This document shows, piece after piece, positions 34,501 to 43,208 of a stretch of DNA of 64,000 nucleotides. Under the pieces are notes generated by a model. The model made no database searches, had not been told where the DNA came from, and saw only the letters and a list, made by a program, of their open reading frames with translations. How positions within the stretch are numbered: position 1 is the first letter of the stretch; each line of letters opens with the position of its first letter. The position numbers and the translations under genes are program-made. Where the stretch lies: the NCBI RefSeq assembly GCF_039540405.1, contig NZ_BAABEY010000011.1, positions 124,001 through 188,000 on the forward strand, in the 5' to 3' direction. Source of the DNA: Ravibacter arvi (GTDB taxonomy: Bacteria > Bacteroidota > Bacteroidia > Cytophagales > Spirosomataceae).

Positions 34501-35536
34501 ACTCCTCCTTCCGCCCTCCAATCCCGCTGAGAAATGCCATAACATCCACTCCGTCCGGGTAATCGGTCAGGCTGGGTTGCTGACTTTTCCCGAACGGGAC
34601 TTCCTTTTCGCCGAAATCAAGACCGGTAACCACGCACTGAATTTTCTCCCGCAACGCGTCAAGCCGCGCTTTTACTTCGGCCGGTTCATGGTAAGTTTCG
34701 AAATAGATCATGCTCAGGGGCGACACCAGGCGTTCATTCTCTTGAATGAGCAAAAAGCCGTTATCCAAATGCTCGTCACCATTCACCAGCAAAATCGATT
34801 TGTTGTACTCGTAGTTGTTGAAATATTTGTGGTGGTGAGCAGCATAATCCCGAAACGCCTCTGCTGTTTCATAAAATGCGCTGAATGCATACCCTTCGGG
34901 TACATACACTTTGGATACGTTCCGGCATCCCAACCCAAAATACAGGAATATATCCGAGCAGAGTCCCTGTAGCTCGGCGGCCGTCTCATTGCCGCTCAAA
35001 ACAGCTACCGAAACCCTGTTTTTCCTGATAATGTGAGGCTTGGAGGCAAAATAGGTTTCAAAATAACGTGCCGTATTATCACTTCCGGTAGCAATATAGG
35101 CATCGGCGGCGTTGATCCTCTCGGCGAACGTTACCGCTTCCCGGAAAGCCGGTTCAATTTCACAAAGCTTTTCAAGTATCAGCTCGATAAGAACCGTATC
35201 GTCTTTGCTGGGCTTCACCAGGAGCCGGTGCCCCGAAATCAGTACGCACAATAGGTCGTGAAAGCCTACGGCCGGCAGGTTACCGGCCAGAACGACGCCA
35301 ATTGTAGCCGGGTTTTCAACCTCGGGATATTGGACGACCCATTGCGACAAACGCTCTTCGTCCCGCAGCATTGCGGCAATGGCACTCAAAGCAGCGAGAA
35401 CGTTCTGCGGGACAAACCAATTGTTCCGCAAATAGGCTTGTTGTGCCCAATCGTCCAGTATTTCAGCACTTTCAGTATTGCGGAGAAACTCACTAAATCC
35501 AACAAAGGCCGCTATTCTTTGGTCTTTCGAAATCAT
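34499..35536 (-). CDS. LuxC-type acyl-CoA reductase
   Basis: A 345-residue protein of the acyl-CoA reductase (LuxC) family, related to aldehyde dehydrogenases; members reduce acyl-CoA or acyl-protein to the aldehyde with NAD(P)H. Visible landmarks are IGVVLAGNLPAVGFHDLLCV, KPSKDDTVLIELIL, the GSDNTARYFE loop and the active-site Cys in DIFLYFGLGCRNVSKVYVP. I start at MISKDQ; the longer frame adds 17 residues of low likelihood. It is divergent from a ferredoxin gene 130 bp away. No luciferase or LuxD/LuxE genes are present, so this is a metabolic enzyme, not luminescence. Confidence 0.85.
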   Translation of the reverse strand: MISKDQRIAAFVGFSEFLRNTESAEILDDWAQQAYLRNNWFVPQNVLAALSAIAAMLRDEERLSQWVVQYPEVENPATIGVVLAGNLPAVGFHDLLCVLISGHRLLVKPSKDDTVLIELILEKLCEIEPAFREAVTFAERINAADAYIATGSDNTARYFETYFASKPHIIRKNRVSVAVLSGNETAAELQGLCSDIFLYFGLGCRNVSKVYVPEGYAFSAFYETAEAFRDYAAHHHKYFNNYEYNKSILLVNGDEHLDNGFLLIQENERLVSPLSMIYFETYHEPAEVKARLDALREKIQCVVTGLDFGEKEVPFGKSQQPSLTDYPDGVDVMAFLSGIGGRKEE

Positions 35537-35589
35537 GTATTTGGGTAAAATCCGGCCAATTGGCCACGTATTTATTAAATAATCCACTA

Positions 35590-35617
35590 TTTGTGAACCT
35601 AAAAATAGTTACATTTG
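35590..35617 (+). promoter_or_regulatory. Ferredoxin gene promoter (TTTG-N16-TACATTTG)
   Basis: TTTG at 35590-35593 and TACATTTG at 35610-35617. The 16-bp gap is one short of the usual minimum, but both boxes are exact. Confidence 0.5.
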
Positions 35618-35666
35618 TATTCAAGTTAGTCAAAACGAATAAATATATCCTTTTAATCGGTCGAAC

Positions 35667-36014
35667 ATGGCAATTATCATCACGGACGAATGCATCAACT
35701 GTGGAGCCTGCGAGCCGGAATGCCCTAACACCGCCATTTATGAAGGAGGGATTGAGTGGACCTGGGGTGACGGAACAAGCTTGGATGAGGTAGATTTTGG
35801 AGATGGCACCGTCGTAAGCGGCAAGGAAAAGCAGGTCCCCATTTCCGACGAATTTTATTATATAGTTTCAGATAAATGCACGGAGTGCGTCGGCTTTCAC
35901 GAAGAGCCTCAGTGCGCTGCCGTATGCCCGGTAGACTGTTGCGTACCGGACCCTGATGTAGTTGAAGACAGAGAGACGCTAACCGCCAAGAAGGCCTGGT
36001 TGCACAACGAATAA
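35667..36014 (+). CDS. 2[4Fe-4S] ferredoxin (Alvin/YfhL type)
   Basis: A 115-residue electron carrier. The first cluster ligands are Cys9, Cys12, Cys15 and Cys19 (CINCGACEPECP). The second set is Cys71, Cys74, Cys83 and Cys87 (CTECVGFHEEPQCAAVCP), with the widened C-x2-C-x8-C-x3-C spacing typical of Alvin-type ferredoxins. Two further Cys follow at 91-92. The region between the clusters (about 25-65) is a longer insertion than in classic clostridial ferredoxins and is acidic. It is divergent from an acyl-CoA reductase, a pairing I recall in many Bacteroidota. It has its own promoter and terminator. Confidence 0.93.
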   Translation: MAIIITDECINCGACEPECPNTAIYEGGIEWTWGDGTSLDEVDFGDGTVVSGKEKQVPISDEFYYIVSDKCTECVGFHEEPQCAAVCPVDCCVPDPDVVEDRETLTAKKAWLHNE

Positions 36015-36034
36015 ATCCAGGTAACCCCTGTTAC

Positions 36035-36061
36035 AGCCACCGTAAAACGGTGGCTTTTTTT
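36035..36061 (+). terminator. Ferredoxin terminator
   Basis: AGCCACCG pairs with CGGTGGCT across a 5-nt loop and is followed by TTTTTTT. Confidence 0.85.
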
Positions 36062-36089
36062 ATATCCATACTCCCGTCGTGAACACCTG

Positions 36090-36404
36090 CTACCGGGCTT
36101 TGTAATGGGCAGGCTGCTTCGTCGGGTTGATCTGGTCCCTGTTCACCGAATCCTCTTTTTCTATCACCAACCCTTCGTGACGTTTTCTATACTTCGGAGT
36201 TGTTGACCTCACAGTTCCCTGGCCGCGTTTTTCCGCTTCCGCTATCGTTTCAACTTCCACCGTACGGGCTGGTTGCCGGGCCAGCCGGGCCTTATTCGGA
36301 TGTTTATAATTGTTCGCCGAAACTCCCGGGTCAACCTGCGCCTCAACACCGGTCGCCACAAGCGCGATCATCACCGCGCATATTACGTTCCATTGTCGCT
36401 TCAT
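36090..36404 (-). CDS. Small exported protein, unknown function
   Basis: A 104-residue protein with an N-terminal signal peptide (about 1-22, ending VEAQ) and a basic, Pro/Lys/Arg-rich mature part with no recognised domain (NKARLARQPARTVEVE, then YRKRHEGLVIEKEDS). The composition suggests an unstructured periplasmic protein. No cysteine follows the signal, so it is not a lipoprotein. I do not recognise it. It stands alone between the ferredoxin terminator and a long AT-rich region. Confidence 0.6.
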   Translation of the reverse strand: MKRQWNVICAVMIALVATGVEAQVDPGVSANNYKHPNKARLARQPARTVEVETIAEAEKRGQGTVRSTTPKYRKRHEGLVIEKEDSVNRDQINPTKQPAHYKAR

Positions 36405-36804
36405 TCGAAATTCACTTTAATATTCTTCGGAATAACTGACTTACCTGCAATGATAACAAAATAAATCTCTTTTTTTCTCCATTTGTCCACGATTTCCGGA
36501 AGTGCCCCACCCCTGCAAAAACGCGCGCAACAGGACTCAGCCGGCTTGCCCGTCTCACTTCATCATTACACATACCAAAATAATATTCTACAAAATATCA
36601 ATTAGTCAGAACTATATTACAAACACACTTGAAACACAAAAATCACAATTTGTTATATTTTAGCATCAAAAACTTATCCTTTACTACGAATTTTTAGACA
36701 ACTAATATATTTTACGATAAAAAGCTTTTGTAATTGAAACTCAATTTTCAATATTTACAAAAACAAAGCCTTTAACAACACGAACACCTAAAACAAATAA
36801 TATT
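36405..36804. other. AT-rich intergenic region upstream of the porin/ammonium transporter genes
   Basis: About 400 bp without a gene. The right 250 bp are strongly AT-rich and presumably hold the promoter of the porin-amt pair; TTTG at 36649-36652 followed 22 bp later by TATCCTTTAC is only a partial -33/-7 match. No repeat of the local families is present. Confidence 0.5.
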
Positions 36805-38001
36805 ATGAAAATATCTATATTATCAATATTTTGTTTGTTCTGTCATATTGTTGGATTTTCCAAAGAAACACAAACAACGATTTCTTCTTCCGACAGTATC
36901 TTGATTAAGAAAGAGGATTCACTGGCAGTTTCTCCGGAAACGGAAGAGCCCGGAAAAAAAGGCGCGTTTTCATTTTCAGGTTATGTAGACGCTTATTACT
37001 CAACTAATTTCAACAAGCCCCTGTCGCAAAGAAACGTAGGTACGGCCGGTACAGCACGGGTGTTTGACCAGCGTGCCGACCAGTTTGCCCTGGGCCTCGC
37101 CCAAACTGTCGTCAAATACACCAACCAAAAGTCTGAAGTAGTAGTTGACCTGGTTTTCGGGCCCAACGCCGACCTGGCTAATTATGCCAACCTCGGTACC
37201 GCGCTGGCCATCAAACAGGCTTACTTTAAATATGATATTACCGAAAAGTGGTCGGCTACCATCGGTCAATTTGGAACGCATATTGGCTACGAGGTGATCG
37301 ATGCCCCCGTCAATTTCAACTATTCCCTGTCAAATCTTTTTGGAATGGGCCCCTTTTACCATACCGGCCTGAAGTCTACTTACGCTTTTTCCGAAAAAGC
37401 ATCTCTCATGCTGGGAGTAGTGAATGCGGTGGATGGATTTGGCGACAACAACCGCAAAAAAGGGATAATCGGGCAGTTTTTCATCTCGCCAGCCAAAGAC
37501 TGGAGCATATATCTCAATGCCATTCGTACCAACGATGAAAACCCGTCCTCAAGCGGTGTTGTACCCGTAGCCTACTACCAGATGCTCGATCTTGCCACCA
37601 CCTACCAGGTTTCAGACCATCTTCTTTTCGGCCTGAACGCAGCCATTGGGTCCCAGCAATTGACCGATTCAACGGGCGCGAAACCCTGGGGCGGTGTGGC
37701 CGGCTACGTCAACTATGCCATCACGGAGCACATCGGGATCGGGGCGCGCTACGAATACTTTGACAATTCCAGCGGCGCCCGCGCATTGCTCGACTTTCAA
37801 AAAAACGGCACCTCGGTCAACTCCCTTACCATCACAGGCAACGTCACACTGGCCGAGGGACATGTCCTGGTCAAACCCGAATTCCGCCTGGATGCATACG
37901 CCAAACGCCCCAACGGCGCGCGGGAGTTCGAAGATACCAAGGGGGCATTCACCCACAACAACCAATCCACCCTTGGGGTCGCTTTCATTTATAAATTCTG
38001 A
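36805..38001 (+). CDS. Outer-membrane beta-barrel porin (BBP2-like)
   Basis: A 398-residue outer-membrane protein. A signal peptide (about 1-19) and a Ser/Glu-rich linker lead into a barrel that opens with FSFSGYVDAYYSTNFN and closes with a terminal aromatic strand, STLGVAFIYKF. The repeated pattern of an alternating strand, then G-x-G-A-R-Y-E-Y-F (IGIGARYEYFDNSSG) is that of BBP2-type porins in Bacteroidota. It is 55 bp upstream of the ammonium transporter, so it probably passes small solutes or ammonium through the outer membrane for the inner transporter. The substrate is inference. Confidence 0.87.
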   Translation: MKISILSIFCLFCHIVGFSKETQTTISSSDSILIKKEDSLAVSPETEEPGKKGAFSFSGYVDAYYSTNFNKPLSQRNVGTAGTARVFDQRADQFALGLAQTVVKYTNQKSEVVVDLVFGPNADLANYANLGTALAIKQAYFKYDITEKWSATIGQFGTHIGYEVIDAPVNFNYSLSNLFGMGPFYHTGLKSTYAFSEKASLMLGVVNAVDGFGDNNRKKGIIGQFFISPAKDWSIYLNAIRTNDENPSSSGVVPVAYYQMLDLATTYQVSDHLLFGLNAAIGSQQLTDSTGAKPWGGVAGYVNYAITEHIGIGARYEYFDNSSGARALLDFQKNGTSVNSLTITGNVTLAEGHVLVKPEFRLDAYAKRPNGAREFEDTKGAFTHNNQSTLGVAFIYKF

Positions 38002-38056
38002 ATCTCAACCAAACTCCTACTAACAAGTACAATTAACTGTAAAAACAATTACGAAT

Positions 38057-39385
38057 ATGAGCAAGCCCAATTTTATCCCACTCCTGATTCTGCTATTGGT
38101 AAGTGTCGCAGGATTGCTGGTCGGTCAAACCCCGGGTAATGTCATCACAGAAGGCCTGGACAGCGGCGACACCGCCTGGATGATCGTTTCTGCGGCCTTT
38201 GTTCTCCTGATGACACCGGGGCTGGCCTACTTTTACGGTGGTATGGTCAATGGTAAAAACGTTATTTCAACAATGCTCCAGAGTTTTATTGCGATGGGCG
38301 TAATCAGCATTATCTGGGTGGTTTTCGGCTTCAGCATGGCTTTTGGCGAGGATATCGGCGGAATCGTCGGAAACCCGCTTACCTATTTCATGCTCAATGG
38401 CGTAATGGAGGCCCCCCTCACCGGAACCATTCCATTTCTCCTGTTTGCGTTTTTCCAGTTAAAGTTCGCCGTTATAACACCGGCCCTGATTACCGGCTCA
38501 ATGGCAGAACGTGTTAATTTCAGATCATACGTGCTATTTATGATCTTGTTCTGCATCTTTATTTATACGCCGCTGGCACACATGACCTGGCATGCGGACG
38601 GACTACTTTTCAAAATGGGCGTCCTTGATTTTGCGGGTGGAACGGTCGTCCATATGTCGGCGGGCTGGGCCGCGCTGGCCGGTGCTTTATTCCTGAAAAG
38701 CCGCAGCCAATATGTAGGAGAAAATGGCCTCCCACCGGCTAATATCCCATTTGTATTGCTGGGTACCGGGTTGCTTTGGTTCGGCTGGTTCGGCTTCAAC
38801 GCAGGATCCGCCCTCAGCGCCGGAACTCTTGCCGTTTCCGCCTTTGCCACTACCAATACCGCGGCAGCTTCGGCCGGAATTGCATGGGTCCTTACCGATG
38901 TGGCCCGGGGAAAAAAGGTCTCAGCACTCGGATTTTGTATCGGCGCAGTGGTCGGACTGGTGGCCATCACTCCGGCAGCGGGGTTTGTTACCATCTCAGC
39001 CTCCCTTTTTATAGGGATCGTTGCCTCGGTAATCAGCAACACAGTTGCGCATTTCAGAACCACCAAAGCGGGTGTAGACGACACGCTTGACGTATTTCCG
39101 TGCCATGGCGTAGGCGGGATGGTGGGCATGCTGGCCACCGGCATCTTCGCCACCAGCTCAATTAACCCGGCAGTAACCGTTGAAGGACTGGCTTACGGGC
39201 AAACAACGCTTTTCATCAACCACCTGATTGCCCTGGTAGGTTGCTCCCTATTCGCCTTTGGCGGCTCTTACCTGCTCTTTAAAATCACCGATTTCATCCT
39301 GCCGCTACGGGTGAGCCGGGAAGACGAAAAGATCGGGCTGGATATCAGCCAGCATGACGAGCAGCTACTGGAAATGGCTTCATAA
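38057..39385 (+). CDS. amt: Ammonium transporter
   Basis: A 442-residue inner-membrane channel of the Amt/Mep/Rh family, moving ammonium into the cell. About eleven hydrophobic helices follow a short signal-like first helix. Family landmarks are AWMIVSAAFVLLMTPGLAYFYGGM, ITGSMAERVNFR, FAGGTVVHMSAGWAALAG (first pore His) and DVFPCHGVGGMVGMLATGIF (second pore His). The regulator GlnK is not next to it, unlike in many bacteria. The porin gene upstream is probably in the same transcript. A bidirectional terminator follows. Confidence 0.95.
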   Translation: MSKPNFIPLLILLLVSVAGLLVGQTPGNVITEGLDSGDTAWMIVSAAFVLLMTPGLAYFYGGMVNGKNVISTMLQSFIAMGVISIIWVVFGFSMAFGEDIGGIVGNPLTYFMLNGVMEAPLTGTIPFLLFAFFQLKFAVITPALITGSMAERVNFRSYVLFMILFCIFIYTPLAHMTWHADGLLFKMGVLDFAGGTVVHMSAGWAALAGALFLKSRSQYVGENGLPPANIPFVLLGTGLLWFGWFGFNAGSALSAGTLAVSAFATTNTAAASAGIAWVLTDVARGKKVSALGFCIGAVVGLVAITPAAGFVTISASLFIGIVASVISNTVAHFRTTKAGVDDTLDVFPCHGVGGMVGMLATGIFATSSINPAVTVEGLAYGQTTLFINHLIALVGCSLFAFGGSYLLFKITDFILPLRVSREDEKIGLDISQHDEQLLEMAS

Positions 39386-39416
39386 AATTAACCCACCTTC
39401 TCCTGACTATTCCGCA

Positions 39417-39448
39417 ACAGTCGCCGGTCACGCCGGCGGCTGTTTTGT
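39417..39448. terminator. Bidirectional terminator between amt and mtaB
   Basis: ACAGTCGCCGG and its complement CCGGCGGCTGT (one G-T step) flank a 5-nt loop, followed by TTTTGTTTTT on the plus strand. Confidence 0.85.
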
Positions 39449-39450
39449 TT

Positions 39451-40773
39451 TTATACCAGGATATCTTCGGGCTCGGCAATTTCCATCAAGCCTTCCGCAT
39501 CAACTTGCCTGAGCACCACCTTTTTGGTTTCATTAATCAAAAGCGGGTCAAACACCGCACGTACCTTGACGTAGTTTCCGGTGAAGCCCTGCATGTTGCC
39601 CTCATGATCGCCTTCTTCGAACAGAACGGTAGCAGTTGTACCTACCTGGCTTTCATAAAAATGCCGCCGCTTCTTTTCACTCAAAACGTGCAGAATTTGT
39701 GAGCGCTCGGATCTTGTCTTCATCGGAACGACCGGCCTGATCCCTGTCGCCGGTGTATTGGGCCTTTCCGAATACGTAAACACATGGAGGTAGGAGACAT
39801 CCAGCTCATTCAGAAAATGATAAGTCTCCAGGAATTCTTCGTGCGTCTCTCCCGGGTGCCCGACAATCACATCCACCCCGATACAGCAGCCGGGCATCAG
39901 GGACTTAATCCTCGCTACCCTATCCTGGTACAGTTCCCGCCTGTACCTGCGGCGCATCAGTCCCAATACTTTGTTGGAACCGGACTGAAGCGGGATATGA
40001 AAATGTGGCACAAACCGTTTGGAGGCCGCCACGAAAGCAATAATTTCATCCGTCAGCAAATTAGGTTCAATGGAGGAAATACGAAAACGGTCGATGCCTT
40101 CTACCTGGTCCAACGCCTGAACGAGTTCCAGGAACGAGCTCCGGCGCTCGCCGTCTATAATTCCGAAATCTCCTATATTCACCCCCGTCAGCACGATTTC
40201 ACGGACTCCTCTTGCCGCTATCTGATGCGCGGCTGCCACCACATTGCTGATCGTATCAGATCTGCTTTTGCCCCTTGCAAGCGGTATCGTACAATAGGCG
40301 CAGGGGTAATCGCAGCCATCCTGTACCTTCAGAAACGTGCGGGTCCTGTCATTCAGCGAGTACGAGGCGTGGTAGGCGATCGCATCTTCGATCGGCGACG
40401 CCAGCACCCGGCCCCGCTCGCCGGAAGGCGCTTTTTCAAATGTATCGATGAGCTCCAGCAGCCTGAATTTCTCCGCTGCGCCCAGTACTGCATCCACACC
40501 GGGAATTTCAGATATTTCCTGCGGCTTCAGCTGCGCATAGCACCCCATTATGGCCACGTAGCCGTCGGGATTAATCTGCTGTGCCTCACGTACAATTTTG
40601 CGGCATTTTTTATCCGCATTATCAGTTACGGAACAGGTGTTGATGATAAAAATATCCGGGTCCTGGTTAAAGCCTACTTTCTCATATCCCTTTGCTTCAA
40701 ACATTCTCGAAATCGCCGAGGTCTCCGAGAAGTTGAGTTTACACCCCAACGTATAGAAAGCTACCTTTTTCAT
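39451..40773 (-). CDS. mtaB: tRNA t6A37 methylthiotransferase MtaB
   Basis: A 440-residue radical-SAM enzyme that adds a methylthio group to N6-threonylcarbamoyladenosine at tRNA position 37. The N-terminal UPF0004 domain has its three cluster Cys in TLGCKLN, INTCSVT and MGCYAQ. The radical-SAM cluster is CDYPCAYC (about residues 153-160), and a C-terminal TRAM domain (about 380-440) follows. The block SSIEPNLLTDEI and the length are those of MtaB rather than MiaB or RimO. The product stabilises codon-anticodon pairing. It stands alone. Confidence 0.94.
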   Translation of the reverse strand: MKKVAFYTLGCKLNFSETSAISRMFEAKGYEKVGFNQDPDIFIINTCSVTDNADKKCRKIVREAQQINPDGYVAIMGCYAQLKPQEISEIPGVDAVLGAAEKFRLLELIDTFEKAPSGERGRVLASPIEDAIAYHASYSLNDRTRTFLKVQDGCDYPCAYCTIPLARGKSRSDTISNVVAAAHQIAARGVREIVLTGVNIGDFGIIDGERRSSFLELVQALDQVEGIDRFRISSIEPNLLTDEIIAFVAASKRFVPHFHIPLQSGSNKVLGLMRRRYRRELYQDRVARIKSLMPGCCIGVDVIVGHPGETHEEFLETYHFLNELDVSYLHVFTYSERPNTPATGIRPVVPMKTRSERSQILHVLSEKKRRHFYESQVGTTATVLFEEGDHEGNMQGFTGNYVKVRAVFDPLLINETKKVVLRQVDAEGLMEIAEPEDILV

Positions 40774-40796
40774 TGATGTAATATCCCTGTAAACCG

Positions 40797-40804
40797 CAAA
40801 GTTA
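40797..40804 (-). promoter_or_regulatory. Putative mtaB -7 promoter box (TAACTTTG)
   Basis: Exact TAnnTTTG match on the minus strand, 23 bp before the mtaB ATG; no -33 box in the right place. Confidence 0.35.
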
Positions 40805-40911
40805 ACAATAAATGGAGCGATACCCGGTAACTTCGGCCGAAAACAACGAAAAGCGGCAGCAAAAAACCACTAAAAGTCGACCGGGAACCACTCCGGAAAC
40901 TCTTTTTAAAT

Positions 40912-40919
40912 TATTTTTG
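40912..40919 (+). promoter_or_regulatory. Putative -7 promoter box for the SDR/ALDH pair (TATTTTTG)
   Basis: Exact match, but 126 bp upstream of the ATG, so the leader would be long; a candidate only. Confidence 0.3.
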
Positions 40920-41044
40920 AGCCATAAGTAGACTCTTCTTTTCGTGAACAGTATTAACCTTTGGACACGCTGCCGGAGTTGTTCCTATAAGTCGGTCGCT
41001 TCAGAGCAGATAAGACAACGATCACCATTTTAAAACGAATCAGT

Positions 41045-41818
41045 ATGCGTCTAAAAAGTAAGATTGCCCTTATTACCGGAGCCAGCAGTGGAATCGGTCG
41101 TGAAACTGCCCTATTGTTTGCCCGGGAAGGGGCAGGACTCATTGTAGCCGACATTGACGAGCGCGGAGGACAGGAGACGGCGGCTATGGTAAATGCTGCG
41201 GGCGGCACTGCCTATTTCATCAAAACTGATGTTTCCGTCGCGAAAGACAATGAAGCCATGGTGGCGCTGGCAGAAGAAAAATTCGGCCGCCTGGACATCC
41301 TTTTCCTTAATGCCGGTATCATGCACAGCGACGACGACAACGCCATGACAACCGAAGAAGCCATTTGGGACCTTACCATGAATATCAATGCCAAGGGGGT
41401 ATTCCTCGGTTGTAAATATGGAATTCCGGCGCTCAAGCGCGCAGGCGGGGGCTCAGTGATTGCCACAGCCTCTTTTGTTGCTATCCTTGGGGCTGCTACC
41501 CCGCAGGTCGCCTACACGGCGAGCAAGGGTGCTGTCCTGGCGCTTACCCGCGAGCTGGCTGTGATCCATGCCCGTGAAAACATCAGGGTGAATGCCCTGT
41601 GCCCGGGCCCGCTGAAGACCGAACTGCTTATGAAGTTTCTGAATACTGAAGAAAAAAAACAGCGCCGCCTCGTTCACATCCCGATGGGAAGGTTCGGAGA
41701 AGCCCGGGAAATGGCTTCCGCCGCACTGTTCCTGGCGTCTGATGAGTCGTCTTTCGTTACCGGAACCGACTTTCTGGTAGATGGCGGTATCACTTCCGCG
41801 TACGTAACTCCATTGTAA
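41045..41818 (+). CDS. SDR family oxidoreductase
   Basis: A 257-residue short-chain dehydrogenase. The NAD(P) fold has TGASSGIG at about 11-18, the acidic VADIDE favouring NAD, NAG at about 86-88, and the catalytic Tyr-x3-Lys in AYTASKGA with a Ser in the preceding ATASFVA strand. The C-terminal LFLASDESSFVTGTDFLVDGG is the classic SDR end. It is followed by an aldehyde dehydrogenase gene only 4 bp away, so the two probably act in sequence: an alcohol or polyol to an aldehyde, then to an acid. The substrate is unknown. Confidence 0.9.
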   Translation: MRLKSKIALITGASSGIGRETALLFAREGAGLIVADIDERGGQETAAMVNAAGGTAYFIKTDVSVAKDNEAMVALAEEKFGRLDILFLNAGIMHSDDDNAMTTEEAIWDLTMNINAKGVFLGCKYGIPALKRAGGGSVIATASFVAILGAATPQVAYTASKGAVLALTRELAVIHARENIRVNALCPGPLKTELLMKFLNTEEKKQRRLVHIPMGRFGEAREMASAALFLASDESSFVTGTDFLVDGGITSAYVTPL

Positions 41819-41822
41819 CGTT

Positions 41823-43208
41823 ATGAGCATACAAAAAACGATATCCCCCATTGACGGCAGCCTGTACCACGAACGCGAACTGGATACCACCGCATCTATA
41901 GAGAAGGCGCTGACGCTGTCAAAAAAAGCGCAGGATGCCTGGAAACACACTCCCCTGGCAGAAAGGAAGGCCATATGTGAGAAAGCTCTGGCTTACTTTC
42001 TCCGGAATGCGGATGAAATCGGCCTGGAAATTACCTGGCAAATGGGCCGCCCCGTGCGATATACCGCCAACGAGATCAAACGCGGCTTCGCGGAACGTGC
42101 GCGCTATATGATCGACATTGCCGATGAAGCGCTGGCCACAATAGAGGTGCCGCCTGTCGACGGCTTTCAGCGTTTCATAAAAAGAGAGCCGGTAGGAGTC
42201 GTTTTTGTTATTGCTCCCTGGAATTATCCCTATCTTACCTCGGTCAACTCGGTTTTCCCGGCTTTACTGGCGGGAAATTCGGTAATCTACAAGGCGGCAC
42301 AACAAACGCCTTTGTGCGGTGACCGCTTCGCGGCCGCCTTCGCGGAAGCCGGTCTGCCGGAAGGCGTTTTCCAACACCTGACACTGGATCACGGGCAGGT
42401 GGCCCGGATCATTGGCGACGCCCGGGTTGATTACGTGGCCTTTACCGGTTCTGTCGCAGGGGGTAAAGCTATTCAAAAAGCGATTGACGAACGATTCATC
42501 ATCGCAGGGCTTGAACTGGGCGGAAAAGACCCCGCCTACGTCCGGGCCGACGCTGACCTGGAAAATGCAGTTGAAAATCTTGTAGACGGTTCCTATTTTA
42601 ACTCCGGTCAGTCGTGCTGCGGAATTGAGCGGATTTACGTCCACGAATCGGTGTTCAACGAATTTGTCGAAGGATTCAGAAAGCTCACTCTGACCTATAA
42701 GCTCGGTAACCCGCTTGACCCGGAAACAACGCTCGGGCCTTTGGTGAAAGCTTCGGCAGCAGCATTTGCCCGCGACCAGGTGGCGGAAGCCCTTTCGAAG
42801 GGTGCGCGCTCACTTGTTGACCCCAGCCATTTTCCCGCCGATGCAGCCGGCAGCCCCTATATGGCGCCGCAGGTACTGATCGATGTAGACCATACCATGT
42901 CCATTATGACGGAAGAAAGCTTCGCGCCCATCGTGGGCATCATGTCGGTGAAAGACGATGCCGAGGCGATCCGTTTGATGAACGATAGCGCATATGGCCT
43001 GACAGCTTCCATCTGGACCCGCGACAAAGATGCGGCGCTGGCAATCGGCGACCAGGTAGAAACCGGTACCTGGTTCATGAACCGCTGCGATTACCTTGAC
43101 CCCGCCCTGGCCTGGACCGGGGTCAAGAATACGGGGCGAGGCGCCAGCTTATCGGTTATCGGCTATGAAGCGCTGACTCGTCCCAAGTCGTTTCATCTGA
43201 AGCTTTAG
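41823..43208 (+). CDS. Aldehyde dehydrogenase (NAD-dependent)
   Basis: A 461-residue NAD(P)-dependent aldehyde dehydrogenase. Key blocks are IAPWNYPYLTSVNSVFPALLAGN, FTGSVAGG (nucleotide loop), the general base Glu in LELGGKDP, the catalytic Cys in FNSGQSCCG and EESFAPIVGIM. The length fits the succinate-semialdehyde/betaine-aldehyde class, with no extra domain. It is coupled to the upstream SDR gene (4 bp apart). The substrate cannot be set from sequence alone. The C-terminal KNTGRGASLSVIGYEALTRPKS is a normal ALDH end. Confidence 0.92.
   Translation: MSIQKTISPIDGSLYHERELDTTASIEKALTLSKKAQDAWKHTPLAERKAICEKALAYFLRNADEIGLEITWQMGRPVRYTANEIKRGFAERARYMIDIADEALATIEVPPVDGFQRFIKREPVGVVFVIAPWNYPYLTSVNSVFPALLAGNSVIYKAAQQTPLCGDRFAAAFAEAGLPEGVFQHLTLDHGQVARIIGDARVDYVAFTGSVAGGKAIQKAIDERFIIAGLELGGKDPAYVRADADLENAVENLVDGSYFNSGQSCCGIERIYVHESVFNEFVEGFRKLTLTYKLGNPLDPETTLGPLVKASAAAFARDQVAEALSKGARSLVDPSHFPADAAGSPYMAPQVLIDVDHTMSIMTEESFAPIVGIMSVKDDAEAIRLMNDSAYGLTASIWTRDKDAALAIGDQVETGTWFMNRCDYLDPALAWTGVKNTGRGASLSVIGYEALTRPKSFHLKL

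Noticed and set aside
34219..34530. Frame of 103 codons overlapping the DUF1328 gene
   Set aside because: The second half is translated octamer repeat, and the overlapping 53-codon frame matches DUF1328.
34499..35536. A bioluminescence locus
   Set aside because: The LuxC-type reductase is alone; no luciferase, LuxD or LuxE genes are present.
39784..40776. Open frame of 330 codons opposite mtaB
   Set aside because: Antisense to a fully conserved gene; no motif or homology, and frames of this length are common opposite GC-balanced genes.
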